This document shows, in pieces, positions 1 to 11,103 of a stretch of 11,550 nt of DNA; position 1 is the stretch's first letter, and each line of letters begins with the position of its first letter. Location: assembly GCA_023390875.1 (NCBI GenBank), contig JAEWCA010000558.1:1-11550 (forward strand), given 5' to 3'. The translations under genes were made by a program, and so were the position numbers. The DNA is from Actinomycetes bacterium. Its GTDB lineage: Bacteria; Actinomycetota; Actinomycetes; Actinomycetales; Cellulomonadaceae. The notes under the pieces are model-generated. The model saw only the letters and a list, made by a program, of their open reading frames with translations, had not been told where the DNA came from and made no database searches.

Positions 1-1832
<1,832 letters not shown>

Positions 1833-1896
1833 CCTCACGCGGGTCGCCACGTCAGGACGGCGTGGACGACCGGCGGCGTCGGGCACGTTCGTGGCC

Positions 1897-1902
1897 TATG
1901 CT
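1897..1902 (+). promoter_or_regulatory. Candidate -10 hexamer upstream of the riboswitch
   Basis: TATGCT fits the actinobacterial TANNNT -10 pattern and lies 7 bases before base 1910, the first base of the proposed aptamer P1 helix. Transcription would therefore start almost exactly at the aptamer. No convincing -35 is visible 16-19 bases upstream. The position relative to the RNA element is the main support. Confidence 0.4.
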
Positions 1903-1907
1903 GACCG

Positions 1908-2047
1908 CGGTTGAAGGGGAGTACCCCACACACGATCCTGTCGTCATCACGGACCCGTTCGCGGGACCCGGCGCGATCGGTCCGCCGGACACCCGGCGGG
2001 CGGGGGAGACCTTCGGTATCGACGCACATCTCGAACCGGAGGTCTTT
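1908..2047 (+). promoter_or_regulatory. yybP-ykoY family manganese riboswitch controlling terC1
   Basis: This leader carries the hallmarks of the yybP-ykoY Mn2+ riboswitch. The conserved GGGGAGUA (1916-1923) follows the 5' strand of P1, and the GAGACC-type 3' segment (about 2006-2011) leads into the 3' strand. P1 pairs 1910-1917 with 2010-2017 (8 bp with G-U wobbles). Inside are a 9-bp hairpin 1980-1988/1993-2001 with a 4-base loop, a 4-bp hairpin 1954-1957/1962-1965 capped by UUCG, and a tentative helix 1933-1937/1975-1979. Family knowledge: this class binds Mn2+ and commonly precedes TerC/Alx/MntP exporters, which fits the gene starting at 2050. The assignment rests on motif and pairing inspection, not a covariance-model search. 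Confidence 0.9.
2007..2045 (+). promoter_or_regulatory. Riboswitch expression platform: RBS-sequestering stem
   Basis: Bases 2007-2017 can pair with 2035-2045 (11 bp, one G-U), and a bulged A at 2018 is followed by 4 more pairs, TCGA 2019-2022 with TCGA 2031-2034. The 3' strand contains the Shine-Dalgarno GGAGG (2038-2042), 7 bases before the terC1 ATG. The 5' strand contains 2010-2017, the same bases that form the 3' side of aptamer P1, so the two helices exclude each other. Inference: Mn2+-stabilised P1 frees the RBS (translation ON), and without Mn2+ the RBS is buried (OFF). Confidence 0.82.
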
Positions 2048-2049
2048 GC

Positions 2050-3054
2050 ATGGATGTGTCCGGCTGGGTCTGGGCAGCGACGGCCCTCTTGGTGGTCGGC
2101 CTGATCGTCTTCGACTTCTTCGCGCACGTGCGCACGCCGCACGCCCCCACGTTCTCGGAGTCGGCCCGCTGGTCGATCGTCTACGTCGCCCTCGCGCTCG
2201 TGTTCGGCGTCGTCGTCGGGATGGCGTGGGGCTGGGACTTCGGCACCGAGTACTTCGCCGGGTACATCACCGAGAAGAGCCTGTCGGTCGACAACCTCTT
2301 CGTCTTCCTCATCATCATGACCAAGTTCGCCGTGCCCAGGGAGTACCAGCAGAAGGTGCTCCTGGTCGGCGTCGCGATCGCGCTGGTGCTGCGGACGGTG
2401 TTCATCCTGCTGGGCGCGGCGGCGATCGAGCAGTTCTCGTGGGTGTTCTACCTCTTCGGCGCGTTCCTCGTGTACACGGCCGTGAAGCTGGCCCGGGAGC
2501 ACCACGACCCCGACCATCCCGCGGACGAGAAGGTCGGCGAGGGGCTCGCCGTCCGGATGCTCAAGCGGTTCGTCCCGACCACGGACGAGTACCACGGCGA
2601 CCGGCTGACCGTGCGCATCGACGGCAAGCGGTTCCTCACGCCGATGCTCGTCGTGATGGTGTCGATCGGCGCGACCGACGTCCTGTTCGCGCTCGACTCG
2701 ATCCCCGCGATCTACGGCCTCACGCAGGAGCCGTACATCGTGTTCACGGCGAACGCGTTCGCGCTGCTCGGCCTGCGGCAGCTGTACTTCCTCATCGGCG
2801 GCCTGCTCGACCGCCTCGTCTACCTCTCGCAGGGGCTGGCCGTGATCCTCGGGTTCATCGGGGTCAAGCTCGTCCTGCACGCCCTGCACGTCAACGAGCT
2901 GCCGTTCATCAACGGCGGGGAGCCCGTCGAGTGGGCCCCCGAGATCCCGATCTGGCTGTCGCTCGCGTTCATCCTCGGCACCCTCACGGTGGCGACGGTC
3001 GCGAGCCTGCTGAAGACCCGTCACGACGACACCGTGTCGTCGACCGAGAGCTGA
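2050..3054 (+). CDS. TerC family integral membrane protein, probable Mn2+ exporter (first of tandem pair)
   Basis: A 334-residue polytopic membrane protein of the TerC/Alx family (LysE-like superfamily). Hydrophobic segments lie near residues 6-26, 41-60, 79-93, 102-123, 128-146, 197-214, 226-247, 257-278 and 300-320, about nine helices. Two family signatures are intact: EKSLSVDNLFVF (75-86) and ATDVLFALDSIPA (208-220), whose acidic residues E75, D81, D210 and D216 are expected to line the metal path. The loop HHDPDHPADE (151-160) is rich in His and Asp and could contact metal. The ATG has a good SD (GGAGG, 7-base spacing) inside the riboswitch platform. Members of this family include the E. 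coli Mn2+ exporter Alx and proteins linked to tellurite resistance; the Mn riboswitch favours manganese here. A second copy follows after 10 bases. Confidence 0.93.
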   Translation: MDVSGWVWAATALLVVGLIVFDFFAHVRTPHAPTFSESARWSIVYVALALVFGVVVGMAWGWDFGTEYFAGYITEKSLSVDNLFVFLIIMTKFAVPREYQQKVLLVGVAIALVLRTVFILLGAAAIEQFSWVFYLFGAFLVYTAVKLAREHHDPDHPADEKVGEGLAVRMLKRFVPTTDEYHGDRLTVRIDGKRFLTPMLVVMVSIGATDVLFALDSIPAIYGLTQEPYIVFTANAFALLGLRQLYFLIGGLLDRLVYLSQGLAVILGFIGVKLVLHALHVNELPFINGGEPVEWAPEIPIWLSLAFILGTLTVATVASLLKTRHDDTVSSTES

Positions 3055-3064
3055 GGACCACCCG

Positions 3065-4102
3065 GTGCACATCGACCCCCTCGTCTGGCTGATCTCGCTC
3101 GGCGTCGCCGGCGCGATCCTCGTCGTGGACGTCGCGATCGTCGGCCGCCGCCCGCACGTCCCCACGACGGCCGAGTGCCTGCGGTACCTCGCCGTCTACG
3201 TCGGGCTGGCGGTGCTGTTCGGGCTCGGGGTGTGGGCCACGTCGGGCGGGCAGTACGCGGGCGAGTTCTTCGCCGGGTGGCTCACCGAGTACTCGCTGTC
3301 GGTGGACAACCTCTTCGTGTTCCTGCTGATCATGGGTCGGTTCGCGGTGCCGCGCGCGTACCAGCAGACGGCGCTGCTCGTCGGCATCATCCTGGCGCTG
3401 GTGTTCCGCGGCATCTTCATCGGGCTCGGCGCCGCGGCGATCTCGACGTTCAGCTGGGTGTTCTACCTGTTCGGCGCGTTCCTCGTCTGGACCGCGTGGA
3501 AGGTGTCCCGCGAGGGGGAGTCGGACGACGACGAGTTCCACCCGCCGCTCCTGCTCCGCCTGGTGCAGCGCACGTTCCCGGCGACGAACGAGTACCACGG
3601 CGTCAAGCTCACCGTGGTGCAGAACGGCAAGCGGCTCATCACGCCGATGCTCATCGTGCTCGTCGCGCTCGGTGCCACCGACCTGCTGTTCGCGTTCGAC
3701 TCGATCCCGGCGATCTTCGGCCTGACGAGCGAGCCGTACCTCGTGCTCATGGCGAACCTGTTCGCGCTGATGGGCCTGCGCCAGCTCTACTTCCTGCTCG
3801 GCGACCTGCTCAAGCGTCTCGTCTACCTCAACATCGGGCTGGGCGTGCTGCTCGGGTTCATCGGCGTCAAGCTCCTGCTGCACGCGCTGCACGAGAACGA
3901 GGTCCCGTTCATCAACGGCGGCGAGCCGGTCGCGTGGGCACCGGAGATCCCCATCTGGGCGTCGCTGCTCGTCATCGTCCTCACGCTGGGTGTGACGGCG
4001 TGGGCGAGCATCGCGAAGACGCGCCGCGACGAGCGCGCGGCGGTCGCGGCGGGGGCGCCGGGCGCGGCAGGGGCGGCTGGGGCGGACCCGGCGACGGGCT
4101 GA
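3065..4102 (+). CDS. TerC family integral membrane protein (second of tandem pair)
   Basis: A 345-residue paralogue of the preceding protein, colinear with it without gaps for about the first 150 residues and sharing both signatures: EYSLSVDNLFVF (75-86) and ATDLLFAFDSIPA (204-216). Predicted topology is the same, about nine helices. Differences include Lys76 replaced by Tyr, a shorter acidic loop (GESDDDEFHPP, 151-161) in place of the His/Asp loop, and an Ala/Gly-rich C-terminal tail (about 325-345) that looks disordered. The GTG start at 3065 is supported by an SD-like TGAGGA (3052-3057), 7 bases upstream and overlapping the stop of the first copy. This spacing implies one transcript, so the gene is probably carried behind the same riboswitch, perhaps by translational coupling. 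Substrate is inferred to be Mn2+ or a related cation. Confidence 0.92.
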   Translation: MHIDPLVWLISLGVAGAILVVDVAIVGRRPHVPTTAECLRYLAVYVGLAVLFGLGVWATSGGQYAGEFFAGWLTEYSLSVDNLFVFLLIMGRFAVPRAYQQTALLVGIILALVFRGIFIGLGAAAISTFSWVFYLFGAFLVWTAWKVSREGESDDDEFHPPLLLRLVQRTFPATNEYHGVKLTVVQNGKRLITPMLIVLVALGATDLLFAFDSIPAIFGLTSEPYLVLMANLFALMGLRQLYFLLGDLLKRLVYLNIGLGVLLGFIGVKLLLHALHENEVPFINGGEPVAWAPEIPIWASLLVIVLTLGVTAWASIAKTRRDERAAVAAGAPGAAGAAGADPATG

Positions 4103-4121
4103 TCGGCGGGCGGCCCGGACG

Positions 4122-4412
4122 TCAGGCCGACGTGCTCCACGGCCCGATGACGATGTCCCAGGGCCGCACGTCGGTCTCGCGGACGATCCCCTCCCGCGTG
4201 AACGGGTCTGCGGCGATCACGGCGTCGAGGGCCTCCCGGTCGGCGGTGCGGAACACGAGCAGGGCGCCGGGCTCGCCGTCGGTGAACGGTCCCGAGCCGA
4301 GCACGACGCCCTGCTCGGCGAGATCGCCCAGGTAGGCGCGGTGCTCCGGGCGGACGGCGTCGCGCACGTCGGTGCGCTCGTCGTAGGTGTAGCGGACGGC
4401 GTAGGTGGGCAT
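4122..4412 (-). CDS. YCII-domain (YciI-like) small protein
   Basis: A 96-residue protein with the YCII-related ferredoxin-like fold pattern: MPTYAVRYTY at the start, the RPEHRAYL segment with the usual conserved His, a GPFTDGEPGALLVF strand region, and ADPFTREG near the end. YciI-like proteins are small alpha-beta barrels of poorly known role; some are proposed to be enzymes using the conserved His/Asp pair, or fused regulators. The frame is open further upstream to 4565, but that extension runs into the start of the divergent dehydrogenase and looks like shadow. The ATG at 4412 has an AGGA 7 bases upstream and begins exactly where family similarity begins. It is convergent with the second TerC gene (19-base gap) and divergent from the dehydrogenase gene. 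Confidence 0.88.
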   Translation of the reverse strand: MPTYAVRYTYDERTDVRDAVRPEHRAYLGDLAEQGVVLGSGPFTDGEPGALLVFRTADREALDAVIAADPFTREGIVRETDVRPWDIVIGPWSTSA

Positions 4413-4479
4413 GACGGCATCCTGCCGGATCACCGGCCGTGGGGAGTGACCGGTCCGCGCGCGATGGCAGAGTGGCGTC

Positions 4480-5637
4480 ATGGCGAGGACGCTGCGCACG
4501 CTGCTGACCGACGACCTGCTCACCCGCGTCCACGAACGCGCGCCGGGGCACGACCGGGAGAACACGTTCCCGCACGACGACCTCGCGGAGCTCGTCGACG
4601 CCGGCTACCTGCAGGCGTTCGTGCCCGAGCGGCTCGGCGGCGCGGGGCTCACGCTCGAGGAGGTCGCCCGCGAGCAGGCGCGACTGGCGGCTGCGGCGCC
4701 GGCGACGGCACTCGCGGTCAACATGCACCTCGTCGTCACGGGCCTCGCGGCGCTGCTCGTCGCGCGCGGCGACGAGTCGGTCGAGTTCGTCCTGCGGGAC
4801 GCGGCCGCGGGCGAGGTGTTCGCGTTCGGGAACTCCGAGGCGGGCAACGACCTCGTCATGTTCGGGTCGCGCACGCGCGCCGAGCCCGACGGCGAGGGCG
4901 GCTACCGGTACTTCGGCACCAAGATCTTCACGTCGCTGTCCCCGGTCTGGACGCGCCTGGCGACGTTCGGGCTCGACGACTCCGACCCCGACGACCCGCG
5001 GCTCGTGCACGGCGTCGTGGGCCGCGACGGCGTCCGGACGCGCGACGACTGGGACACGCTCGGCATGCGCGCGACGCAGTCCGCGACGACCGAGCTGGAC
5101 GGCGCGCACGCCCCGGCGGGGCAGGTCTACCGTTCGCTGCCGCCGGGGCCGAGCGCGGACCCGTTCATCTTCGCGCTGTTCGCGGTGTTCGAGGTGCTGC
5201 TCGCCGCCGTCTACACGGGGGTCGGCCGCCGGGCGCTCGAGCTGGGTGCCGCGTCCGCGCGACGCCGGACGTCGATGAAGCACGGCGGCCGGTCGTACGC
5301 GCAGGACCCGGACATCCGGTGGAAGGTCGCCGACGCCGCCCTCGCGCAGGACGGCGCCGAGCTGCAGGTGTTCGCGCTCGCCCGCGACGTCGACGAGCAG
5401 GTCGACCACGGCGCCCGGTGGTTCGCCCAGCTCGTCGGGCTCAAGGTCCGGGCGACCGAGACCGCCCGGACCGTCGTGGACCTGGCGCTGCGCGTGTCGG
5501 GCGGCGGCTCGTACTTCACCGGCAACGAGCTCGGTCGGCTGTACCGGGACGTGCTCGCGGGGATCTTCCACCCGTCGGACGACGAGTCGGCGCACTCGAC
5601 GCTCGCCACGTCCGTCCTCGGCCCGGTCGAGGAGTGA
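4480..5637 (+). CDS. Acyl-CoA dehydrogenase family flavoprotein
   Basis: A 385-residue protein of the acyl-CoA dehydrogenase fold (COG1960-type), which uses FAD for alpha,beta-dehydrogenation of acyl thioesters or, in some branches, flavin-dependent monooxygenation. Seen in order: an N-terminal helical domain (about 1-110) with GYLQAFVPERLGGAG; a middle beta domain with AFGNSEAGND (115-124), YFGTKIFTSLS (144-154) and DDWDTLGMRATQS (189-201), the last matching the family W-x-x-x-GMR-x-T-x-S pattern; and a C-terminal helical domain (about 225-385). The usual C-terminal catalytic Glu motif is not evident; the region reads RDVLAGIFHPSDDESAH (356-372). No SD precedes the ATG; CAGAGT (4468-4473), one mismatch to TANNNT, hints at a leaderless start. 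The exact substrate cannot be told. The downstream GNAT gene is 2 bases away, so the two are likely co-transcribed. Confidence 0.9.
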   Translation: MARTLRTLLTDDLLTRVHERAPGHDRENTFPHDDLAELVDAGYLQAFVPERLGGAGLTLEEVAREQARLAAAAPATALAVNMHLVVTGLAALLVARGDESVEFVLRDAAAGEVFAFGNSEAGNDLVMFGSRTRAEPDGEGGYRYFGTKIFTSLSPVWTRLATFGLDDSDPDDPRLVHGVVGRDGVRTRDDWDTLGMRATQSATTELDGAHAPAGQVYRSLPPGPSADPFIFALFAVFEVLLAAVYTGVGRRALELGAASARRRTSMKHGGRSYAQDPDIRWKVADAALAQDGAELQVFALARDVDEQVDHGARWFAQLVGLKVRATETARTVVDLALRVSGGGSYFTGNELGRLYRDVLAGIFHPSDDESAHSTLATSVLGPVEE

Positions 5638-5639
5638 CG

Positions 5640-6158
5640 GTGCTCGTCCCCGACGTCGTCGACATCGCGACGTTCCGCGGCGAGCCCGCGCGCCTGCGAC
5701 CCGTCGAGGAGGACGACTGGCGGCTCGACCAGGAGCTCTCGCGCGTCCCCGACGTGACCCGGTGGACGTACTACCCGGCGGACGCGTCGGAGGAGGTGGC
5801 GCGGCGTCGCGTCGCACGCAACCTCGAGCTCCGGGCGGCGGGCCGGGGTGGACGGTACATCGTGGTCACGGACGACGGGCCGGTCGGCACGATCGGGATC
5901 GGGTCCCGGGTCGCCGGGCCGTTCCTGTACTACGCGCTGCTGCCCTCCGCGCGGGGTCGGGGCCTGGCGACCGCGGCGGTGACCGGTCTCGCCGACTGGT
6001 TGATCGCGCACGGCGAGCCGTCCGTGGCGGCGTCGACGATGGTCGGAAACACGGCGTCCGAGCGGGTGCTCGCGCGGGCGGGATTCGTGCCGGGCGAGCT
6101 CGACGTGGGGCCCGACGGCGTCACGGTTCGGCGCTGGCTCCTCGTCGCGACCCCGTGA
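5640..6158 (+). CDS. GNAT family N-acetyltransferase
   Basis: A 172-residue acetyltransferase of the GNAT superfamily, resembling the RimJ/RimL-like branch, which transfers acetyl from acetyl-CoA to an amine. The acetyl-CoA pyrophosphate-binding motif A is clear: [15 protein letters not shown] (100-114, R/Q-x-x-G-x-G/A type). Motif B follows as GNTASERVLARAGFVPGE (136-153), where Asn137 and the ARAGF turn are typical. The start is chosen as GTG 5640 because GAGGAG (5629-5634), at the end of the upstream gene, lies 5 bases away. GTG 5634, overlapping the upstream stop, is the alternative and adds two residues. Substrate is unknown. It probably forms an operon with the dehydrogenase and converges on the hydrolase gene 9 bases away. 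Confidence 0.88.
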   Translation: MLVPDVVDIATFRGEPARLRPVEEDDWRLDQELSRVPDVTRWTYYPADASEEVARRRVARNLELRAAGRGGRYIVVTDDGPVGTIGIGSRVAGPFLYYALLPSARGRGLATAAVTGLADWLIAHGEPSVAASTMVGNTASERVLARAGFVPGELDVGPDGVTVRRWLLVATP

Positions 6159-6167
6159 GCTGCGTAC

Positions 6168-6863
6168 TCACCAGCCGCGTGCGCGCCACTCGGCGAGGTG
6201 CGGGCGCTCTTTCCCGAGCGTCGTGTCGGCGCCGTGGCCGGGGTACACCCAGGTCGCGTCGCCGAACCGGTCGAACAGCCGTGTGGTGACGTCCTCGAAC
6301 AGCTGCGCGAACAGGCTCTCGTCACCGTGCGTGTGTCCCACGCCGCCGGGGAAGAGCGAGTCACCGGTGAAGAGGTGCGCGCGCCGGGGTGCCTCCGCGT
6401 GGGCGGGCTCCCGGTAGACGAGCGCGACGGACCCCGGGGTGTGGCCGGCGAGCGCGATGACCTCGAGCGTGAGGTGCCCGACCGCCAGGGTGTCGCCGTC
6501 GTGCAGCCGCCGGTCGACGACCACGCCGGTCGTCGCGGCGATCGCGTCCGCGTCGGGGGCGCCGGCCGAGACGGCCGCTCCCGTGACCGCCACGACCGAC
6601 GCGAGCGCGCGGTGGTGGTCCGCGTGCCGGTGGGTGACCACGATGTCGTCCAGCCGCGCGCTGTCGGAGCCCTCCCGGACCAGGTCGAGGAGCCGCTCGG
6701 GGTCGTCGGCGGGGTCCACGAGCAGCTGCGCGCCCTCGCGCCGACAGGTCAGCAGGTACGCGTTGTTCGTCATCGGGCCGACCGCGACCTTGCGGATCTC
6801 GACCTCGTCGAGCACGCGCACCTGCGTGGGTCCGCCGACCACCACGTCGCCCGTGTAGGCCAT
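6168..6863 (-). CDS. Metallo-beta-lactamase-fold hydrolase (glyoxalase II-like)
   Basis: A 231-residue MBL-fold hydrolase with a complete metal site: THRHADHH (77-84; H78, H80, D82, H83), GHTPGS (140-145; H141), LFTGDSLF (164-171; D168) and YPGHGADT (207-214; H210). This is the dinuclear Zn/Fe pattern of glyoxalase II-type thioesterases, and the size suits a single-domain member. No signal peptide is seen, so it should be cytoplasmic. The ATG at 6863 has a good SD (GAGAGGA, 7-base spacing). The same frame stays open antisense through most of uvrA, but that is GC shadow. It is divergent from uvrA, as is a similar hydrolase gene (Rv1637c) in M. tuberculosis. The natural substrate is not known; S-lactoylglutathione is unlikely, since actinobacteria use mycothiol. 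Confidence 0.93.
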   Translation of the reverse strand: MAYTGDVVVGGPTQVRVLDEVEIRKVAVGPMTNNAYLLTCRREGAQLLVDPADDPERLLDLVREGSDSARLDDIVVTHRHADHHRALASVVAVTGAAVSAGAPDADAIAATTGVVVDRRLHDGDTLAVGHLTLEVIALAGHTPGSVALVYREPAHAEAPRRAHLFTGDSLFPGGVGHTHGDESLFAQLFEDVTTRLFDRFGDATWVYPGHGADTTLGKERPHLAEWRARGW

Positions 6864-6935
6864 GTGACCATCCTCTCGACGCGGACGGTGCCTCCGGAAC
6901 CCGAGCATGGCCTGCGGAGACGGTCGCAGCACCCG

Positions 6936-6972
6936 GTCGCACGTGTTCGCCACCGTCGAACACGTGTGCGAC
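6936..6972. repeat. Imperfect inverted repeat in the MBL/uvrA divergent region
   Basis: GTCGCACGTGTTCG (6936-6949) is the reverse complement of CGAACACGTGTGCGAC (6957-6972) except for a missing AC dinucleotide. Each arm contains the palindrome CACGTG (6940-6945 and 6961-6966), and 7 bases separate the arms. The right arm overlaps the SOS-like box. This may be a two-site operator, with the left arm a half-degenerate copy of the box, or a DNA hairpin. Confidence 0.6.
6956..6971 (+). promoter_or_regulatory. Probable LexA (SOS) box of uvrA
   Basis: TCGAACACGTGTGCGA matches the actinobacterial SOS-box consensus TCGAAC-N4-GTTCGA with a single mismatch (T to G in the right half). It ends 17 bases before the putative uvrA -10, so bound LexA would cover the -35 region. 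uvrA is a classic SOS gene, which supports the reading. It also sits in the upstream region of the divergent MBL hydrolase. Confidence 0.75.
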
Positions 6973-6988
6973 TGTCGGTGGCGGCACG

Positions 6989-6994
6989 TAGACT
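6989..6994 (+). promoter_or_regulatory. uvrA -10 element (leaderless-type)
   Basis: TAGACT fits TANNNT and ends 7 bases before the uvrA GTG, the spacing expected when transcription begins at the start codon itself. No Shine-Dalgarno sequence precedes the GTG, consistent with leaderless translation. Confidence 0.62.
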
Positions 6995-7001
6995 TCCCGC
7001 C

Positions 7002-9859
<2,858 letters not shown>

Positions 9860-9863
<4 letters not shown>

Positions 9864-10546
9864 GCGAAGGCGGTCATGACGCCGGTCCGGCCGCCGTCCC
9901 CGCCGGCGACGGCGGTTCCGGTGGTGACGGTTCGGGCGACGGCGGTTCCGGCGACGACGTGCGGGTGCTGCGCGAGGACGACGAGCGCGTCGCTCCGCTC
10001 CTGGCCGAGGGGTGGACCGTCGAGTCCGAGTCGTGGGGTGCGCGGCTGCAGCTCACCGACGACGCGCATCTCGCCCGTCTGGCCGCCCGCGTGGAGCACG
10101 TGCGGGCCCAGGGTTGGCGTGTCGTGCGGTTGGGCCCGGAGCAGTCGGGCGCGATCGTCGCGCTCGACGCGCTCTGCGCGGTCGACTACCCGTCGACGCC
10201 CGCGACCGCGCACGACGTGCCGGACGTCGCCGAGCTCGCGACCTCTCTGGCGATGTCCGGGTGGTGGGCGTACGGCGCGTTCGGTCCGCTCGGCGACCTC
10301 GACGCGGTGACCGTGCTGTACCCGGCGGACGCCCGCGTCGAGACGCTGTTCACCGTGACCCGGCGTGCCGTGCGCGGCCGCGGGCTGGCGACCGCGGTGA
10401 AGGCCGCTGCGGTCGTCGACCTGGCGTCCCAGGGGCACCGGATGTTTGGCACCGGCGGCGCCGCGGTCAACGTCGCGTCGCTGCGCGCGAACGAGGCGCT
10501 CGGGTACGTCCTGGAGCCCCGCTGGCTCAGCCTGCGTCGGCCCTGA
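9860..10546 (+). CDS. GNAT family N-acetyltransferase with disordered N-terminal segment
   Basis: A 228-residue protein. Residues 1-33 are a Gly/Asp/Ser-rich low-complexity stretch. The rest looks like a GNAT-type architecture with a divergent N-terminal half (about 34-150) and a recognisable C-terminal acetyl-CoA-binding half: [21 protein letters not shown] (165-185, R172-G-R-G-L-A177) followed by [20 protein letters not shown] (198-217; N204 and N211 in the usual places). The substrate is unknown. The GTG at 9860 overlaps the uvrA TGA (GTGA), so translational coupling to uvrA and SOS co-expression are possible. There is no strong SD. An alternative GTG at 9959 would remove the low-complexity stretch and start at VRVLREDD, so the true start is uncertain. 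It converges on the OsmC gene (16-base gap). Confidence 0.82.
9905..9951 (+). repeat. Short direct repeat encoding the Gly/Asp/Ser linker
   Basis: GGCGACGGCGGTTCCGG occurs exactly at 9905-9921 and 9935-9951, a 17-base repeat at a 30-base (10-codon) spacing. A related GGTGACGGTTCGGG lies between the copies. It encodes the GDGGSG units at the start of the GNAT protein and is a likely site of length variation. Confidence 0.85.
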
Positions 10547-10562
10547 CGTCGGCCGTCCCGGT

Positions 10563-11090
10563 TCAGCCCGCGCCGAGCACCCCCGCAGCCGCGCGCCCGG
10601 TCCGGACGGGGACGGGCTCGTGCCGCACCGGGAAGTTGACCGACCGCGAGATGAAGCAGTGCTCGTGGGCCCGGTGGTGCACGTCGGACAGCACGCCGTC
10701 GGTCACGGGCGTGCCGTCCGGCAGGTGCACGCCGGCCGCGACGGTCACCTGCGGCCTGAGCACGACCTCCGTGAACTGCCCGTGGCCCGCCGCCTCGACG
10801 CGCATCGTGCCGGTCGCGTGGTCCTCGTACCCGACGACGACGATCCCGGCGACGGTCGCGAGGTGCAGGAACCAGAGCATGTGGCACTGCGCGAGCGAGC
10901 TGACCAGCAGCTCCTCGGGGTTGTAGCGCAGCGGGTCGCCGCGGAACGACGGGTCGGACGAGCCGAGCAGCGGCGGCTTGGCGCCGAGCCGCACCTCGTG
11001 GTCACGCGAGTAGGCCGTGTAGCTGGTGGTGCCGTGCGAGCCGGCGCCGGTCCAGGTGAGGTCCGCGGAGTAGGTGTGCAGGGGGCCCAT
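10563..11090 (-). CDS. OsmC family protein (thiol peroxidase-like)
   Basis: A 175-residue OsmC/Ohr-superfamily protein. These are cytoplasmic, usually homodimeric, Cys-based peroxidases that reduce organic hydroperoxides. Both cysteines of the expected reactive pair are visible: C69 in NPEELLVSSLAQCHM (57-71) and C145 in AHEHCFISRSVNFPV (141-155). R55 and E59/E60 sit just before the first Cys, as expected for the catalytic Arg/Glu. The C-terminal strand region VRHEPVPVR is also family-like. The ATG at 11090 begins the recognisable MGPLHTYSADLTWTG sequence; the longer open frame upstream overlaps the membrane-protein gene. There is no SD, but a TAGGTT hexamer lies 7 bases upstream. I cannot decide between OsmC proper and the YhfA-like branch. 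It lies 10 bases after the stop of the membrane protein. Confidence 0.9.
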   Translation of the reverse strand: MGPLHTYSADLTWTGAGSHGTTSYTAYSRDHEVRLGAKPPLLGSSDPSFRGDPLRYNPEELLVSSLAQCHMLWFLHLATVAGIVVVGYEDHATGTMRVEAAGHGQFTEVVLRPQVTVAAGVHLPDGTPVTDGVLSDVHHRAHEHCFISRSVNFPVRHEPVPVRTGRAAAGVLGAG

Positions 11091-11097
11091 GCAGCCC

Positions 11098-11103
11098 AAC
11101 CTA
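11098..11103 (-). promoter_or_regulatory. osmC-family gene -10 element (leaderless-type)
   Basis: On the minus strand TAGGTT fits TANNNT and ends 7 bases before the ATG at 11090, the same geometry as at uvrA. It overlaps the TAG stop codon of the upstream membrane-protein gene. No SD is present before the ATG. Confidence 0.55.

Noticed and set aside
1852..3165. Minus-strand open frame (437 codons) opposite terC1, rich in His/Arg/Asp/Glu
   Set aside because: It is a shadow of terC1, whose membrane-protein codons read backwards give charged residues. It would also run through the riboswitch.
2050..4102. Tellurite resistance operon
   Set aside because: TerC proteins are named for tellurite resistance, but no terA, terB, terD or terZ-type neighbours are present and a manganese riboswitch precedes the genes. 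Mn2+ export is the better reading.
4413..4479. GGGGAGTGACC (4441-4451) as a second riboswitch-like motif
   Set aside because: It resembles the GGGGAGUA hallmark but diverges after GGGGAGT, lacks a P1 partner or expression platform, and sits in a 67-base divergent spacer too short for an aptamer.
3823..5817. Long minus-strand open frame (664 codons) across the TerC2, YCII and dehydrogenase region
   Set aside because: It is antisense to three well-supported genes, is low-complexity Arg/Ala/Pro, and matches no domain. Absence of stops is expected at this GC content.
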